A DNA stretch of 64,000 nt, taken from Haemonchus contortus. Taxonomy: Eukaryota > Nematoda > Chromadorea > Rhabditida > Trichostrongylidae. The position numbers were made by a program, and so were the translations under genes. The stretch is taken from positions 12,068,091-12,132,090 of the forward strand of contig LS997564.1 in NCBI GenBank assembly GCA_000469685.2. The letters are read 5' to 3'. Each line of letters opens with the position of its first letter. Within the stretch, counting starts at the first letter, position 1. Positions 12,101 through 23,781 of the stretch are shown piece after piece. The notes under the pieces are model-generated. The model ran no database searches, was not told the DNA's origin, and was given only the letters and a program-made list of their open reading frames with translations.

Positions 12101-13123
12101 CCGACACTCTGAGTTCCCCTCTGCACTTGCAAGTTTAGAGAAATTCCGAGCATCGTCCTTTCCACAGGGCGTTGACTGATGCTGACTGCATGCACTGCTC
12201 TCTTATCGTCCGAGATTGCGAGACAGACATATCTCAAGCAGGCCTATCCGAAAATCCCACTTAACGCTGCCTTGTTAAAGACTCCCTCAGATTCAGGTGA
12301 ATGAGGCCCATTCGTATTACTAATTTTGGCGTATTGGTGGGTACTTTTGGTAGCAATTAACCGATCCCGGAGAGACGGAAGGCTCGGTTGGTCTGAGCTT
12401 TGATTCACGGATCATGAATGTATGCTTAGACGCTACTTTTTATTACATCCTTGCAGATAAGCATAAATATCAATAATGATTGATTTAGGGCGTTATTCAT
12501 GGAGTTCTGGTGCTTTCCGTATTGTTTCTCGTACCTCTTAATATACTAGTTGCAGCTGTAACAAACGGAGATTTGAGAAAAGTTATAGGTTTCTCCTTGA
12601 TTTATGTGATAGTGAGTTTTTACTGCCATATGCTTCCCTGGATGATTACACCCGCATCTACAGACCTCCACAACGAAAGCATTTTGTGTTGATTCGCCAC
12701 GCATGATGAAAAACAGTCAAAATTCTACTTCTGACAGTCAAGCTGTGAAATATTTCATCGCTATGGGCTCTCAAGGCTCTTGATGCTTCCTTGTTGCCAT
12801 CCCTCATTCTTTTGAAAGGGTAACCATTCAGGAAGACTGCAAGAAGAGAGGTTTAGAGTAAAAATCACTACTCCAAAGTAGGCGAGAAACTGTTTTTGCA
12901 AACAATCTCTTGCCCCTAGTTGCCCATGAAAGAGGTCCAGAATTGGCTTTGAATGTAAAGTTCATTTCAGACGGCTACGCTACTTTTTCGATGGTATTCG
13001 GTTGCTGTCGGTGCGCTAATGTTATGGAGTATTTCTGGGTTCCTCAAAAAGAAGGACCGCCGTCCACGGAATGTCTCGATAATGGTCTTTGTATCACGAC
13101 GTTGGAAGCGAAATGAAATATAA
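6101..13123 (+). CDS. Seven-transmembrane chemoreceptor, P-type 1
   Basis: Six exons join into an open frame of 290 aa: 6101-6286, 6516-6673, 8870-8957, 11162-11326, 12489-12611 and 12971-13123. Junction phases are 0, 2, 0, 0, 0 and every acceptor ends in CAG or TAG. Hydrophobic segments lie near residues 8-30, 40-60, 84-112, 120-142, 150-170, 203-225 and 242-262, with QSAV in TM2 and IHRVL after TM3. The basic C-terminus ends KRNEI. The length and seven hydrophobic segments fit nematode serpentine chemoreceptors, which act in sensory-neuron membranes; the exact family is unassigned. Exon 1 could instead run to a stronger GTAAG donor at 6328 and join an acceptor two bases later (6518), adding 13 residues. 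A foldback element fills intron 2. No M-type partner follows it. Confidence 0.83.
6753..8484. mobile_element. Large foldback element in intron 2 of P-type 1
   Basis: Arms of about 550 bp (about 6753-7310 and 7960-8484) are inverted copies of each other with moderate divergence and a spacer of about 650 bp. Each arm includes a GGTTCGGATCC-like segment resembling a pol III B box, plus a polymorphic GTGGATAGCG stretch. Two SINE-like copies could therefore form part of the arms. The spacer (about 7311-7959) has open segments on both strands that I do not recognise. The element accounts for most of the 2.2-kb intron 2. P-type 2 has only about 290 bp in the equivalent intron. Confidence 0.75.
8958..11161. 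other. Intron 3 of P-type receptor 1
   Basis: 2.2 kb between GTAAGG at 8958 and TTACAG at 11161. It contains the retroposon tail at 9327-9350. An open segment of 159 codons at 9183-9662 has no recognisable domain and is probably chance or repeat-derived. Confidence 0.6.
9327..9350 (-). repeat. (TTTA)n tail of an RTE-like LINE/SINE end
   Basis: Read on the minus strand, ACCCTTGGGAGTAATAAATA runs into an (AAAT)n tail. The same tail style occurs at 26823-26837 and 40629-40651. The body of this insertion would lie to the right (9351 onward) in intron 3 of P-type 1, but its far end is not visible to me. Confidence 0.5.
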
Positions 13124-16024
13124 TGGATCAACACAGCACTGCTCAGCTTAAAATGTTAATTCTGATCTTTTTTTCTTAACATTTTTTCATAGTGAACGTC
13201 GTTGGAGTTTCACACTTCTAAAACATGTCCTTCAACTGAGCTGCCTGAGTCCATAAATCTCCCTGGCTTCGAGCTGCTGAAGGTAATCGTGTTTGAGGGC
13301 ATCAATCTGCAGAAGGCCTCCTACAAAGAGCATCCATGAGTCCGAGACATGCGCCAAGCCTCGATGCATTCCGATCACCTGACGGTGGATCTGCATGAAG
13401 ACAGAAACCTCTTGCCGCAGTCAACGCGTTTCTGGACTGTCCTTGGGCTTGTGTTGAACTTTATGGAGATCTTTTCTGAGCAGAGTACTGCCTTTTACTC
13501 AATTTTCCCAGTGGATTTTCCCTGTGGAGTAGAATAGAAACTGCCTTCTGTTTCGAAACTGAGCCAAGCTCTGGAGCGACATTTTTGCCATGGCTTGGCC
13601 CCACCCTCGAAATCCGAACCACTTCAATCACTGTACAGTTTCTCCGAAAAATAGCGAAGTTATGATAGACGAGTGTGGTCAGTTATCGAAAAATACCAAT
13701 GTGATGGCCAGAACGCTGGTGTTCATTATCATATTTGAACTCAGACGGGAATTCGTTTTGACCCTACACCCCGATTATCTGAATAATATATACGGCTAAC
13801 AATTTCGAGCAATTCACAATAAAATAAAATAAATGTGTGTGTGATCACTGGAAAATGTCCAGAGGCTTCGGAGTATTTCACGCAGAGTAGTTAGGCATCC
13901 GCATTCCAACATGTTTCATAGGGATCAAGAGAAATGTTAATAAATAACTCGTTTTTGCGTCGATAGCTTACAATTCTCGTGAGCGGAATGCTTCCTACAC
14001 CTGTCTGAGAACCCTCTCAAGAAAGAGCTTGACAAGGCACGTATAATTACTGCAAGAGTTTGAAATGCTACTTTTCGGGAGTTTTTTTCGCAAAATTGAA
14101 AAGCTGTGTTTTTCCCGTGACCGTGCGCCACCATACTATTCAGCCTGTTTGCAGATTTTTGAAGCCGCTCCAGCTGAAGGTTGGAAGTACGAAGGGAGAT
14201 TATTGTCCAGTTTGCCTTCCACCTAGGGCACGTGCGAAACGGAAGTTGAACTACTTCTTTGATTTATCCCCCCTAATTTAATATATTTGTTTGAATGTCA
14301 ACATTTATAGTACTTTATTGTAAAATGTCACACCGGCCCTATTTAATTTCTGACAAATTCAGTAAATGCATAGATGTTGATGTTATCGAGGAAAAATCGG
14401 TCTCTACTTTAAGCATTGTGTTACCACAACCAGGCTTATCACGGCTTCCATCAACCCTACTTCTTTCTAATTTTCGTTCAATGGGTTTTTTGAAATACTC
14501 AGTATCAGCCAATTTCAATTAGGCAAAGTTTGATAGAGGACAGGTGCAAGCATCGAATTAACCATTCTCCCGATCCTCCCGCCTATGTGGAACAAAAGTT
14601 GTCAAATCAAGATTAAAGATCAAATTGGTAAGGCTAGTCTGAAGCAGTCTCAAAACAAGAAGTACCGTGCTTCTCTGTTAATAATATGTTCCGAATTGTT
14701 AATGAGATCCTAAATCCGTCAGCCAAACGGCTTTCTTGAATTTCCTATTTGTTTGTAGGAAATACAATGATCACTTAACGTATTACCGTGCAGTTAATAG
14801 TTGGACCTTATAAGTGAGGCTACCCGGCATAACTATCCCGCGTAAGGAACGCTTCGTTTATAAAGTTGATGAATCAAAAACCATCACCTATGACGTGCCA
14901 TATGACTAAGTGTCTGCCGTAATTATCGCCGCTCGTCAAAAGTTAAAAGTCTAGTTCGTACGTCTGTCAAAGCGCAAGTATGCCTCAAGGCTTTCCACAG
15001 ATTGTTCGAACGTTCTCTTCCTCGGCATCTCTACTATTTTATCTGTAATAATCTGGTGTTACACAGCATGTCCAACTATAATAGGATCCCAGAGACGTTT
15101 TGAAGCTTACGATAAAAATTGTTTCTGAGATTTCTCCATAGCATGGTTTCGAGGCCCCTTTACACCATACCCGCTTATGGCTATAAGGTTGAAAAACGTC
15201 TTAGATAGAGCACGACAGGGGACCAGAGACTGCATCGTGTGAATGTCGGTCTCTGTCCCCTTCCCTCTGTTAGGTTGACTACTAAATCCCGGCCACCAGT
15301 GTTCGCATCGGACCAGCTTTGGTGGGGTTTAAAACTACTGATCGTTGTAGCTTTAGATTTGTAGACATTCTAGAATATCCTATCCTTTCACCGCTGCCTT
15401 TTGTAGTTTATACTGTTCTGAATGCCTCTTCTGTTAGAGTTGCAGTAAATAAGTAGTAGCGCAGGATAAAACCGCCTATGCCAGGATCATCTGCTTATTT
15501 TTTGTATATTAATTTCTCCCCTTCAAATTCAATCTTCAAATTGAGCCGAGGATTTACACTTCAGTATGTGAAGTGTATTTTTCAAAACAAATCAAGCAAA
15601 CCTTCGCATTACTTTGGGGTAGAAGAAAAAGTAACTGCTGGTTATGACTCTTCGATTCCCTCTGAAATTGTGAACACTTACTCAATTCAATGAACAGCAA
15701 TTCCTGCCCTTCAGCGTTATCCATGCTTCACCTGCGCATTTCTGAGGTTGAAAAACTTCTCCGGCACGAACTAGTTTGATCTACAATTTGTGGTCTTCTT
15801 GCGCTTTAAAAAAAAGTAGCTTCCAGTTGCTTCCTTCTGCTCCGTTAGAATAGCTCCATTGGAAACTATCACAAGGTAGTGATCTGTGATAATTCGAATA
15901 CATAGTTGAAAGAGTGTAAAACCTTCTTTAACCCGGTTGACCACCACTTTTTCAAGGTCTATTCTGCTTCAGTAATTTCTGGTCGACTTCAAGTAATTTA
16001 ACTACCACACGCCATAATTCCAAA
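13124..16024. other. Intergenic region between P-type 1 and P-type 2
   Basis: No exon of either receptor type is recognisable here, so P-type 1 lacks the convergent M-type partner that P-type 2 has. 14540-14720 resembles 4690-4840, and 14870-16024 resembles the region upstream of P-type 1. Short open segments at 13590-13799, 14295-14522 and 15478-15693 have no recognisable content. Confidence 0.5.
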
Positions 16025-16048
16025 ATGACGAACGCAGTTGCAGAATAG
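16025..16048 (+). promoter_or_regulatory. Upstream mini-ORF (MTNAVAE, stop) of P-type receptor 2
   Basis: Same position, length, frame and stop codon (TAG) as the mini-ORF before P-type 1, again six bases before the main ATG. The peptide differs (four of seven residues shared) while ORF size and spacing are kept. Confidence 0.5.
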
Positions 16049-16054
16049 AACGAC

Positions 16055-19000
16055 ATGGATGTCGTAACGGTGCAAACGATGAATTCCGTTTTGGCTTCAA
16101 TTTGTGGCTTAACGCTACACTGCTATATATTGTATAGAATACTACGGAATTATTCTTCGTTGACTCAGTATCAGAATTTGATTGTCGTCCAGTCAGCTGT
16201 AGGAGCATTGTATGCGGTTGTGCAACTGATAGCTAATGAGGTCGGCTTTGTTTATAGCGAGAATTTTATTTTTTTTGTTGGAATGACGCTCTTCCAGACG
16301 TTCAGAATTTTCGATTGAAAGTTTGACATGGATGGATATGTACCGTTCAAAATGAATCTATGTAATCTTTTGAAGGCACAGTTCACGATAATTTTGGGTA
16401 ATCCAGATTATGATGAAAAATGGAAGACAAGATCGAAAATAGTGCGATGAAGGTGAAGAAACTGCGTGAATCGGTGTTTTCAAAGTGAAAAAGGCTTCGA
16501 AAAACCGTTAAAAAGGGGCTGGACGAGAATGAGACCAGAAAAATGGAGCAGAGTGGGGCGTTTGGACGACCTATACAATGTGTCTCACTGCGTACATGTG
16601 GGTCCTGGTACGAATATCAGACTATGGTAAGCAAAAACTCATTGTTTTATAAGCATAAGTAAGCAAAAAACCGTAGTAACAGCGAAAGTTGCTCACCTTT
16701 TTCCCCACCTCTAAGAGTAGGAAATCGAATAAAAGATCGCGGCGGCAAAACGAATAACAGAGGAAAAAAGAATGAGAGAAAAACGTGGCCTCATCACTCG
16801 GAGACAACTGATTGTGTGGGTCCTGGAACGAAAATTTGCAATCTGTATCGTCTCGACACTCGTCTCTGACGTCTGACGTGACATGGATCGAGAGGCGGGA
16901 GGCCATTGACGTCCCCGCCCATTGAATTATCGTGAACTGTGCCTTTAACACACAGATTGTCGTTGAACAAATATTGCACTACTTTCTTTCAATTATTCAT
17001 CTGACACCGATTATATCCAGAATATCGAATGTACTCGAACGAAACATTTTCATTTCACTTTTCAAAATCATCTCTTTCTTGATAGATCCTCACCTTTCAG
17101 AGACAGGCAATGTCAGGACAATATCTCATGTCCTTCACTTTCCTTCCTTATGATCCTGTTAGCAAAATGATAATGCACTTCTTGACGTCTTCACTTTACT
17201 CTCTCGAGCAGTTTCTCGTTATGATCTTCAACATCCACCGAGTGCTTATGCTAGCCAGGTATTCTCTCGATACTACAGATTTGATTTCAATAAGATTACA
17301 AGAAACGAGACAGACAGGAACATACGTTTTTCCTAACAGCCATGCGCAGGATGCCAGGAGGCAGTAGCATCTAAAGTTGGGTACCTGAATAGCAAGGAAA
17401 GGGTTGTCACAAGCTTGAGGACTCCCGTTTCCATCGTCTTTAGCAACCTGTAGGGCATCTCTCCCTCAATCGTGGGACATGGTTTGAACTTCCGGGTCTT
17501 GGGTAAAATACGGATCATCGATATAATACGAATTTCCTTTCAGAGAGAAATGGATCACGAAGTTCTATATAATCTTAACTCCGATTGCACTAGCGTATTC
17601 CGCTGTTTTCGGTGCCGCCAAAATGTCGTCGGTAAGAAATTTTCTTCTTTCCAGCCGGTAAGAAATATAATAGGTGAAGCTGACATTTATGTATGTACCT
17701 TGAGAAAACAACCGGATGACTTTTTTGGAAGATAATTCCGGATCTGTTTTCTTCTCATCAAAAGGGAAATCCCAGATTCGTGAAGAGGGGATTCCATCCA
17801 GGTGAGTTGCGTAGGAGGAGATAATACGCCCTCCCTTCGGAAATAATTTAGCGCAATAAGCTCAGATTTCAAGGTTTGCTCTGCTGCAGTTTTCCAAATT
17901 TGAATTTATCACTTGTAAATTGTGGCTCCGAACCGCTCCCGACGAAGAACTTCATACTTTTTCCAACGACTTACGCTGACGCTAGAGAAGACAAAGCCAA
18001 GGGGATCAAATAAACTCATTCCTGCAAGGAAGGAATGATATTCGGCTGAACAGCGATTCCAATCAAAGCATGTCGGTTAGCTGCAACCTAACTCATGCCC
18101 TGGATTTGCTCGAGAGACCGCTGAGAATATCCTCAACAATTACAGAATTTGAAGGCACTGTATAGCCATGGCTAGGGTAGTCAACCAGCACCTTTGAGTG
18201 AAGTTTCATTCTCTTCCTTCAGGGGAACTAAACAATGAACGTAAATCAAGACTTTTTGAGCTATCGAGTAAGCAAAGCGAATCACCGTAACGAACATTCG
18301 TAACAGTAAGATGAGTAGGTAGTAAGAGCTGAGTAACACTATGGATGGCTAGGCTGCAGCGGTAGGAGCGTTGTTATGACCGCGTACGTGTTTAAATGTA
18401 CGTAGATTAAGGAAAAAGGGTTTGAAAAAGGGAAAAAAGGTCTGAAAGGTTTTGCTCAAGTCATTTGATTCAGAGCACACAAGCATTTCCATAACTATAA
18501 AAATGTAATTTTCGACACAATATGAAGCTATTGTCTGTCGGATCGTAAAGTGAGTGAGACAAAACGGTGATCGGTTCAAAGCACAGTACGGAGGAGGAGC
18601 GAATTTTCGAGGAGGAGGAGGAGTGCCGACACTGGGCAAAAACCGAGTAGTAGGAAATGTAGCTCATAGTTCTTGTAGTTAACAATGAGTATAATAAAAA
18701 CAAGAATGAGCTTTACACAAGATGAGGAATGAACAAAATTCCAAAAGCTGCTGAGCGTAGGATTAGGGGATAAAATAATGAATCCGCAAGGGATTCCAGG
18801 CCTCGATTCTAAAGGACTGCTTAACGACGACATTTTCTGCTCATCGACTGTGCTTTTCGTGAATCAGCTCTTGATGCTCGCTCGGTTTGATAGCGAATAG
18901 CGAGCACTCAAAGGAAAAACTCTCAACCTCCCGCTATTTGCTATCTCGAAAATATGGGATGGGAAGCTAATGTCACAGAATACAACCGTTCAAAGTGATA

Positions 19001-22000
19001 TATCATTCTTTAAGTCTGGTTTGGTTTGTTAACTGCGAGAGGATGATTAACTCTTAGCACTTCCTCCTTAATCGCAGACTGAAGTCCCGTCCAGGCTGAG
19101 CGCTCCGTATAAAACCCGGAATACTTCTAATAGTCTTATTAGGCATTTCATTATAAACCTGGCCGTTCATGTGATTCCTCTCTTGATAGGCAGTATTCGT
19201 GATCTATTGTTACTTTCACCCACAGAGGATAAACGATAAAGTCTTAGAATTAGGCGTTGTTCACCCCCCCCCCCACATCAGAGTACCACTCAGAATCGTG
19301 GCGTTCTGAATGGATATTCGGTCTAGACCATGACCTGAGGTGGCCTGCTAAAAAACAAATTAGACTTTTATCCACGCAGACTACTCTGGTATCAATGAAC
19401 TGACCCAAATGGACAAAAGGCGTGGTTGGCATTGGCGAGTAATAAACAATAATTCGATTGAACTGATAACCGAGGGATGGTGGAGTGCTCTTCTGAGTAA
19501 CAGTTCACAGAAAAAAAAACAAAAAGAGCGAAGAGAGCTTTCTCTGAAGCCCACGTCTTCCCAACATCATTACTACACCGCGCACGTATTATTCAAAGTA
19601 CAATACCAGTTTCGTCAATCACGCTGCGCGCCGTTCGCATCGATTGGCACGTGGCATTGGACGCTGCGGAGTGTGCACACAACAAATTGCCACTTCTGCT
19701 CTTTGTCGAAAATATCGCTCGGTCGCTTCTTCTCTTCACGCATAGTCATTGACGCAATCGTCTTCGTCGACGGACCTCGTCACAGGAGGAATCGCAGGCT
19801 CCAGGGTCATCGCACTGCCAAGGCTGCACGGAAGGAGGAGAGGTTCTAGGGTGCGAGGAAGATGGCGGATGGATGCGAGGTGCTAGCTGCTGCCGTGCAG
19901 CTAAGTCTAACTGCCGCTCGAGGGATCGAGCACCTGGAAATCCCTAGAACGAGCGAGGGAACTCGGAGCCGCGGAAACACACTGTCCGTGTGCAGCACAT
20001 GTCCGCGGACACAGTCTCCTTCCCCGAGGACAGCGGCTGCCGGAGTTCCGTTGTGTCGCAAGAGCTTGCCTGTAGGTTTCCTTTCGCATTAACCTCGGTA
20101 AAAAGATGAACTAAACGATCCTTTGTGTTTCTCTCTTTGATAATAGTCGTGTCAGGCAAGTACCTTTATTATTGCATTCCCAGTAGTTCTAGTAGTGTTT
20201 TATAATTAATAATTTTTTCCAATGATACAATACGCACACGCGGTGAGGGCAAAGGCGGTAGGATCGCGGACGCAGTGGGAGAAGGTAATGAGGGTTTTAA
20301 CATCCGCGCCGCAGTATGTCTCCGCGTATTCCGCGACCTGGGGACGTCATGTTAGGACCGATTAGACGCGCGGCAGAACTACAATATCAGCGCTAGTACA
20401 GGCGTCACCCTTTGTAGAGACCCCAAGTTTTGCGACACTCTCAAAATCATCGAAATATAAATTTGTGTTGAGAGAAGATGAACCCACGTGAAGGATTACA
20501 ATAGAACGAGAGGGGCAATAAGATGAACAAATAAAACGACCGCAAAGCCTGGACTGGGAAGTAAAGATAGCAAATTCTCTTCAATCATTCGGCCATCTTT
20601 TCGAGATTGCCATTCGACTCGAATTTTTTTCTTAGATATCCTCTAGAATGAATCTGCGGCCCTACGTGTAAAATATGTGGCGCTGTTAGGAGAACGGCCT
20701 ACATAGGGCACTAAAAGGGCTCAAAAATTGTATCAGCTGCATGCCCACCCGATGTAGACTCATTATAACGGAGTTGTAGGAGCTGCGTCATTCGCAAGGT
20801 CCACCATTTGGAAATTCAAACAACCAGATGTACCCATGACGTCAGTGAGCAGTGGTTTAGGACATTTTTGGCGTGATGTGGTGGGCTCTTCAACCCCTTC
20901 ATGCCTTTTCCATCATTTCAACTTTGTACAAATACATTTTCCACTTCTTTTATGAGGCCTTATTTGTGTGATGTCGGTGGATTTTCTCTCTTCCTTCGTA
21001 CTTCATGCGTTCACCTCTCGCTCCGTCATATGATGAACAGAAGATGCATTTGCGACCTAGTTCAGATCATCGTTTTGGAAACCAGAATGATGAAAAAGAA
21101 ATCTAAAATCTTAGACCACACCTTTATATGCACTTACTTTTGCGAATGGCCGCTCAAACATACCACTAGGGTCTTCTCGCACCCGAGTTAGCCACGAGAT
21201 ATCCCGAAAATTACAAAAGAGCAGGAGTGAAGAAATGCTGCTTTGCATAAGGTTTTCTTCGAATCTTATCACTTACAGATGAATCGATTGGAAACGGCGA
21301 TGCGGCTTCTTTTTGTACCATCGATTCTGATTATTTCTACAGTATGTTATATTTATATAAGAAGATTCTTTCGTAGTAATCGCGGATTCTCCCCAAAAGT
21401 GAAGCAAATGCAAGCTAGGTTTTCCACTAGCATTTTCCTCGAGGTATTTGTTTGGTTGTCAATTTCAAATGAAACGACTCAGTTCTACTCATTGTTGCGG
21501 TAGCATTTGTCGATACCGTCAGCTTACCCTATGACTTGGAAGGAGACTTGTTGAATTAGGAACGGAAGAAGGAGGGAGATACAAGGAACGATCCGCACGC
21601 GGTCTGCAGTCCTAAGATAAGAGAGTGAGGTTTTTTGAGATGATGAGTATGCCTAATAGATATTTCCTGGTCAATGAGTTAATCAAACACGAGGCATGGA
21701 CCTATACACCTGGGAAGTGATGTCCCGGGAACAACATGATTACAAGGCTATGTCTTTGGCATTGTCTGTGGGAATAACCTGATGTTCTTTGGTACACCAT
21801 TCTCAAGAAAAAAATACTGTAACGGCCACTACCATCAAGCATCTGTTATGAAGGCTCCGGTTCGATTCCCTACTTGGAAATACCACGACTGGAAGAAGTA
21901 GGTTGTTCGTATCTCGCTCACGTCTTAGCTCAATGTCTAGCTGGACCCACTTGAAATAAGGTCTAGGAGTGTCTACTTGCACGGCATAGGCATGAACATC

Positions 22001-22532
22001 ATTAACAACCGATATTTAGGGTGCCATTCATGGTGTGTTGGTGCTTTCCGTACTGCTACTCGTGCCCCTTAACTTTCTAGTGGCAACTATAACAAATGGA
22101 GATTGGAAAAAAGCCACTACTTTCTCCTTGATCTATATGATAGTGAGTTGTTTGGGAACAAATGTAGGTTTACTATAGGAAAATTCAAGGATAACTACCA
22201 AATTTATAAATTGAGCTTCACTACGACCTTTCAAATCTTCTGCCAAATATCTGTGTACTGTATACACTGAAAAAATTAATGAAACTTTGACTCAGTGGCC
22301 GATTTATGAAGAGGCTGGCCATTTTTTATGGAAAGATACAAAGAAGCGAGTTGCAGATTGTAAAAGCTCTTTTCAGATAGTTATGCTTCTATTTCGATGG
22401 TACTCATTTGTTATTGGTGCGCTAACGTTATGGAGTATTTTTGGGTTCCTCAAACAGAAAGGGAACCGTCCACGGAACGCTTCAGTAGTGATTTTTGTCT
22501 CACGTCCTTCGAATCGAAATGAAATATCATAG
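16055..22532 (+). CDS. Seven-transmembrane chemoreceptor, P-type 2
   Basis: Six exons give an open frame of 291 aa: 16055-16240, 17101-17258, 17544-17631, 21279-21443, 22020-22142 and 22377-22532. Phases are the same as in P-type 1. Exon 1 carries LTLHCYILYRILRNYSSLTQ and QSAVGALYAVV; exon 2 ends FNIHRVLMLA; exon 4 starts MNRLETAM; the C-terminus is SRPSNRNEIS. The first donor is GTCGGC at 16241. It is weak, and the downstream GTAAG available in P-type 1 is absent here. Intron 1 holds a MITE-like element (16373-16946). Intron 3 is 3.65 kb and holds a GC-rich repeat and an R2 copy. The gene runs tail to tail into the M-type gene ending at 24262. Function is inferred from topology and from the clustered paralogues typical of nematode chemoreceptors. 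Confidence 0.83.
16373..16946. mobile_element. MITE-like element with GGCACAGTTCACGATAATT ends
   Basis: AAGGCACAGTTCACGATAAT at 16373 is repeated inverted at 16927-16946. The 574-bp body sits in intron 1 of P-type 2 and has no convincing ORF. An internal GTGGGTCCTGG occurs twice (about 16600 and 16816). Other members or ends are at 32250-32311, 41455-43927, 47238-47829 and 61551-61888. Confidence 0.75.
19540..20090 (+). repeat. GC-rich dispersed repeat R4 (copy 1)
   Basis: About 550 bp, related over its length to 36040-36560. Both have GGCACGTGGCATTGG or CCACGTGGCATTGGG, then GTGTGCACACAACA, then TATCGCTCGGTCG, and later CTCCTTCCCC near their right ends. GC content is clearly above the surroundings. 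It has open segments (for example 19409-19849) but no recognisable protein domain. Class unknown. Confidence 0.6.
20640..20830 (-). repeat. Dispersed repeat R2 (inverted copy)
   Basis: Matches 29767-29925 in the same orientation (AAGGGCTCAAAAATTGTA versus AAAGCTCAAAAATTGTAA, then a CGCAAGG end). It is inverted relative to 2690-2985. Confidence 0.5.
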
Positions 22533-22719
22533 TAACATTTGTACTCTTTTCCAGATGGCCACTATTTTGATATTTCAATGGCCACTATTCGAACTTCGCT
22601 TAATCCAGAAGTCTTGATAAAATTCAGGTCATTCCACGTTCGGTCTTCTTGAAACCTAGGCATGGTGTGGTACAATGTTTTATGCTGTTTTGCCGTACAG
22701 GTGTGTTATGGTAGAAACC

Positions 22720-22769
22720 GCTTTATTGGTCGACGTTTCGACAAATCGTCGTCTTCAGGACCTGAAAGC
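22720..22769 (-). ncRNA. Hammerhead-ribozyme-like motif, left Penelope arm
   Basis: On the minus strand the order is GCTTTCAGGTC, CTGAAGA, a CGAC/GTCG hairpin, GAAAC, GTC, GACCAATAAAGC. GGTC pairs with GACC, and GCTTT with AAAGC across an internal loop, as in stem I of a type I hammerhead. CTGAAGA fits the CUGANGA box and GTC the cleavage triplet. The core is not perfect: if the stem II CGAC/GTCG pairs all form, the G of the GAAA box is used in the stem. Penelope-like elements are known to carry hammerheads. Activity is unproven. Confidence 0.55.
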
Positions 22770-23731
22770 AGTTCGGAGCTCCTGATCTGTGGATCCGACC
22801 AAGCGCCCAAACGCGCTAGCCCAGTTGCAACAGCTCCCAGAAACTTAAACACTAAAAGATCCCAACCGAGAAACCAACCTTCTGCGGTTCCACCAACGCT
22901 GCCGTCCCACTCAACTTCGTGAACAACAAGGGACCAATGAGACACCATTGACGTCTGTTGATAAGTGTTGCGCGGTGTTCTCAAAACCCACAATAAGGAA
23001 TGAATGGCAGAAATTCGCCTGTTATGGCAATGCACTCATTCCGGTTGTTCAGCTCGGGATTTCTCTCTCGGATATGCAACGCTTCCAAGATCTTTCTAGC
23101 ACCGATCTCATTCTCGTAGGCTAGGATTTTGCATTTAATATCAAAATCATTGCCTTGATGTGCTTCTATTCGATCTTCCCAAGTGGTGTTAAGAGGCTTC
23201 CACGTCTTTTGCCTGCTAGATGTTCTTTGACGTGTATGCCTAACATTCTTCTCGTGAACGGGAAGGATGAAGAACATCTAGCAGGCAAAAGACGTGGAAG
23301 CCTCTTAACACCACTTGGGAAGCATCGAGTAGAAGCACATAAAGGCAACGATTTTGATATTAAATGCAAAATCTTGGCCTACGAGAATGAGATCGGTGCT
23401 AGAAAGATCTTGGAAGCGTTGCATATCCGAGAGAGAAATCCCGAGCTGAACAACCGGAATGAGTGCATTGCCATAACAGGCGAATTTCTGCTTTTCATTC
23501 CTTATTGTGGGCTTTGAGAACACCGCGCAACACTTATCAACAGACGTCAATGGTGTCTCATTGGTCCCTTGTTGTTCACGAAGTCGAGTGGGACGGCAGC
23601 GCTGGTGGAACCGCAGAAGGTTGATTTCTCGGTTGGGATCTTTTAGTGTTTAAGTTTCTGGGAGCTGTTGCAACTGGGCTAGCGCGTTTGGGCGCTTGGT
23701 CGGGTAAGCCACAGATCAGGAGCTCCGAACT

Positions 23732-23781
23732 GCTTTCAGGTCCTGAAGACAACGATTTGTCGAAACGTCGACCAATAAAGC
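23732..23781 (+). ncRNA. Hammerhead-ribozyme-like motif, right Penelope arm
   Basis: The mirror copy of the left-arm motif on the plus strand. One G in stem II has become A (GACAACGATTTGTCG), which breaks one pair. Stem I and the CTGAAGA, GAAA and GTC boxes are kept. Confidence 0.5.

Larger units (their letters stand above)
17632..21278. other. Intron 3 of P-type receptor 2
   Basis: A 3.65-kb intron. It contains a GGA-rich tract (about 18590-18625), a poly-C run at 19266-19275, the GC-rich repeat R4 (19540-20090) and an inverted R2 copy (20640-20830). No coding exon was recognised. Confidence 0.6.

Noticed and set aside
13124..16024. Possible M-type gene opposite P-type 1
   Set aside because: I looked for IHRVL, NKMSKG and FIIKWS-like segments on the minus strand and found none.
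18590..18625. GGA/GAG-rich tract as a possible CRISPR-like or coding repeat
   Set aside because: Short imperfect simple repeat only.
22662..22922. Serine-rich plus-strand frame with RRFDKSSSSGPE
   Set aside because: It is the antisense of the Penelope-like 3' end and its hammerhead-like motif.
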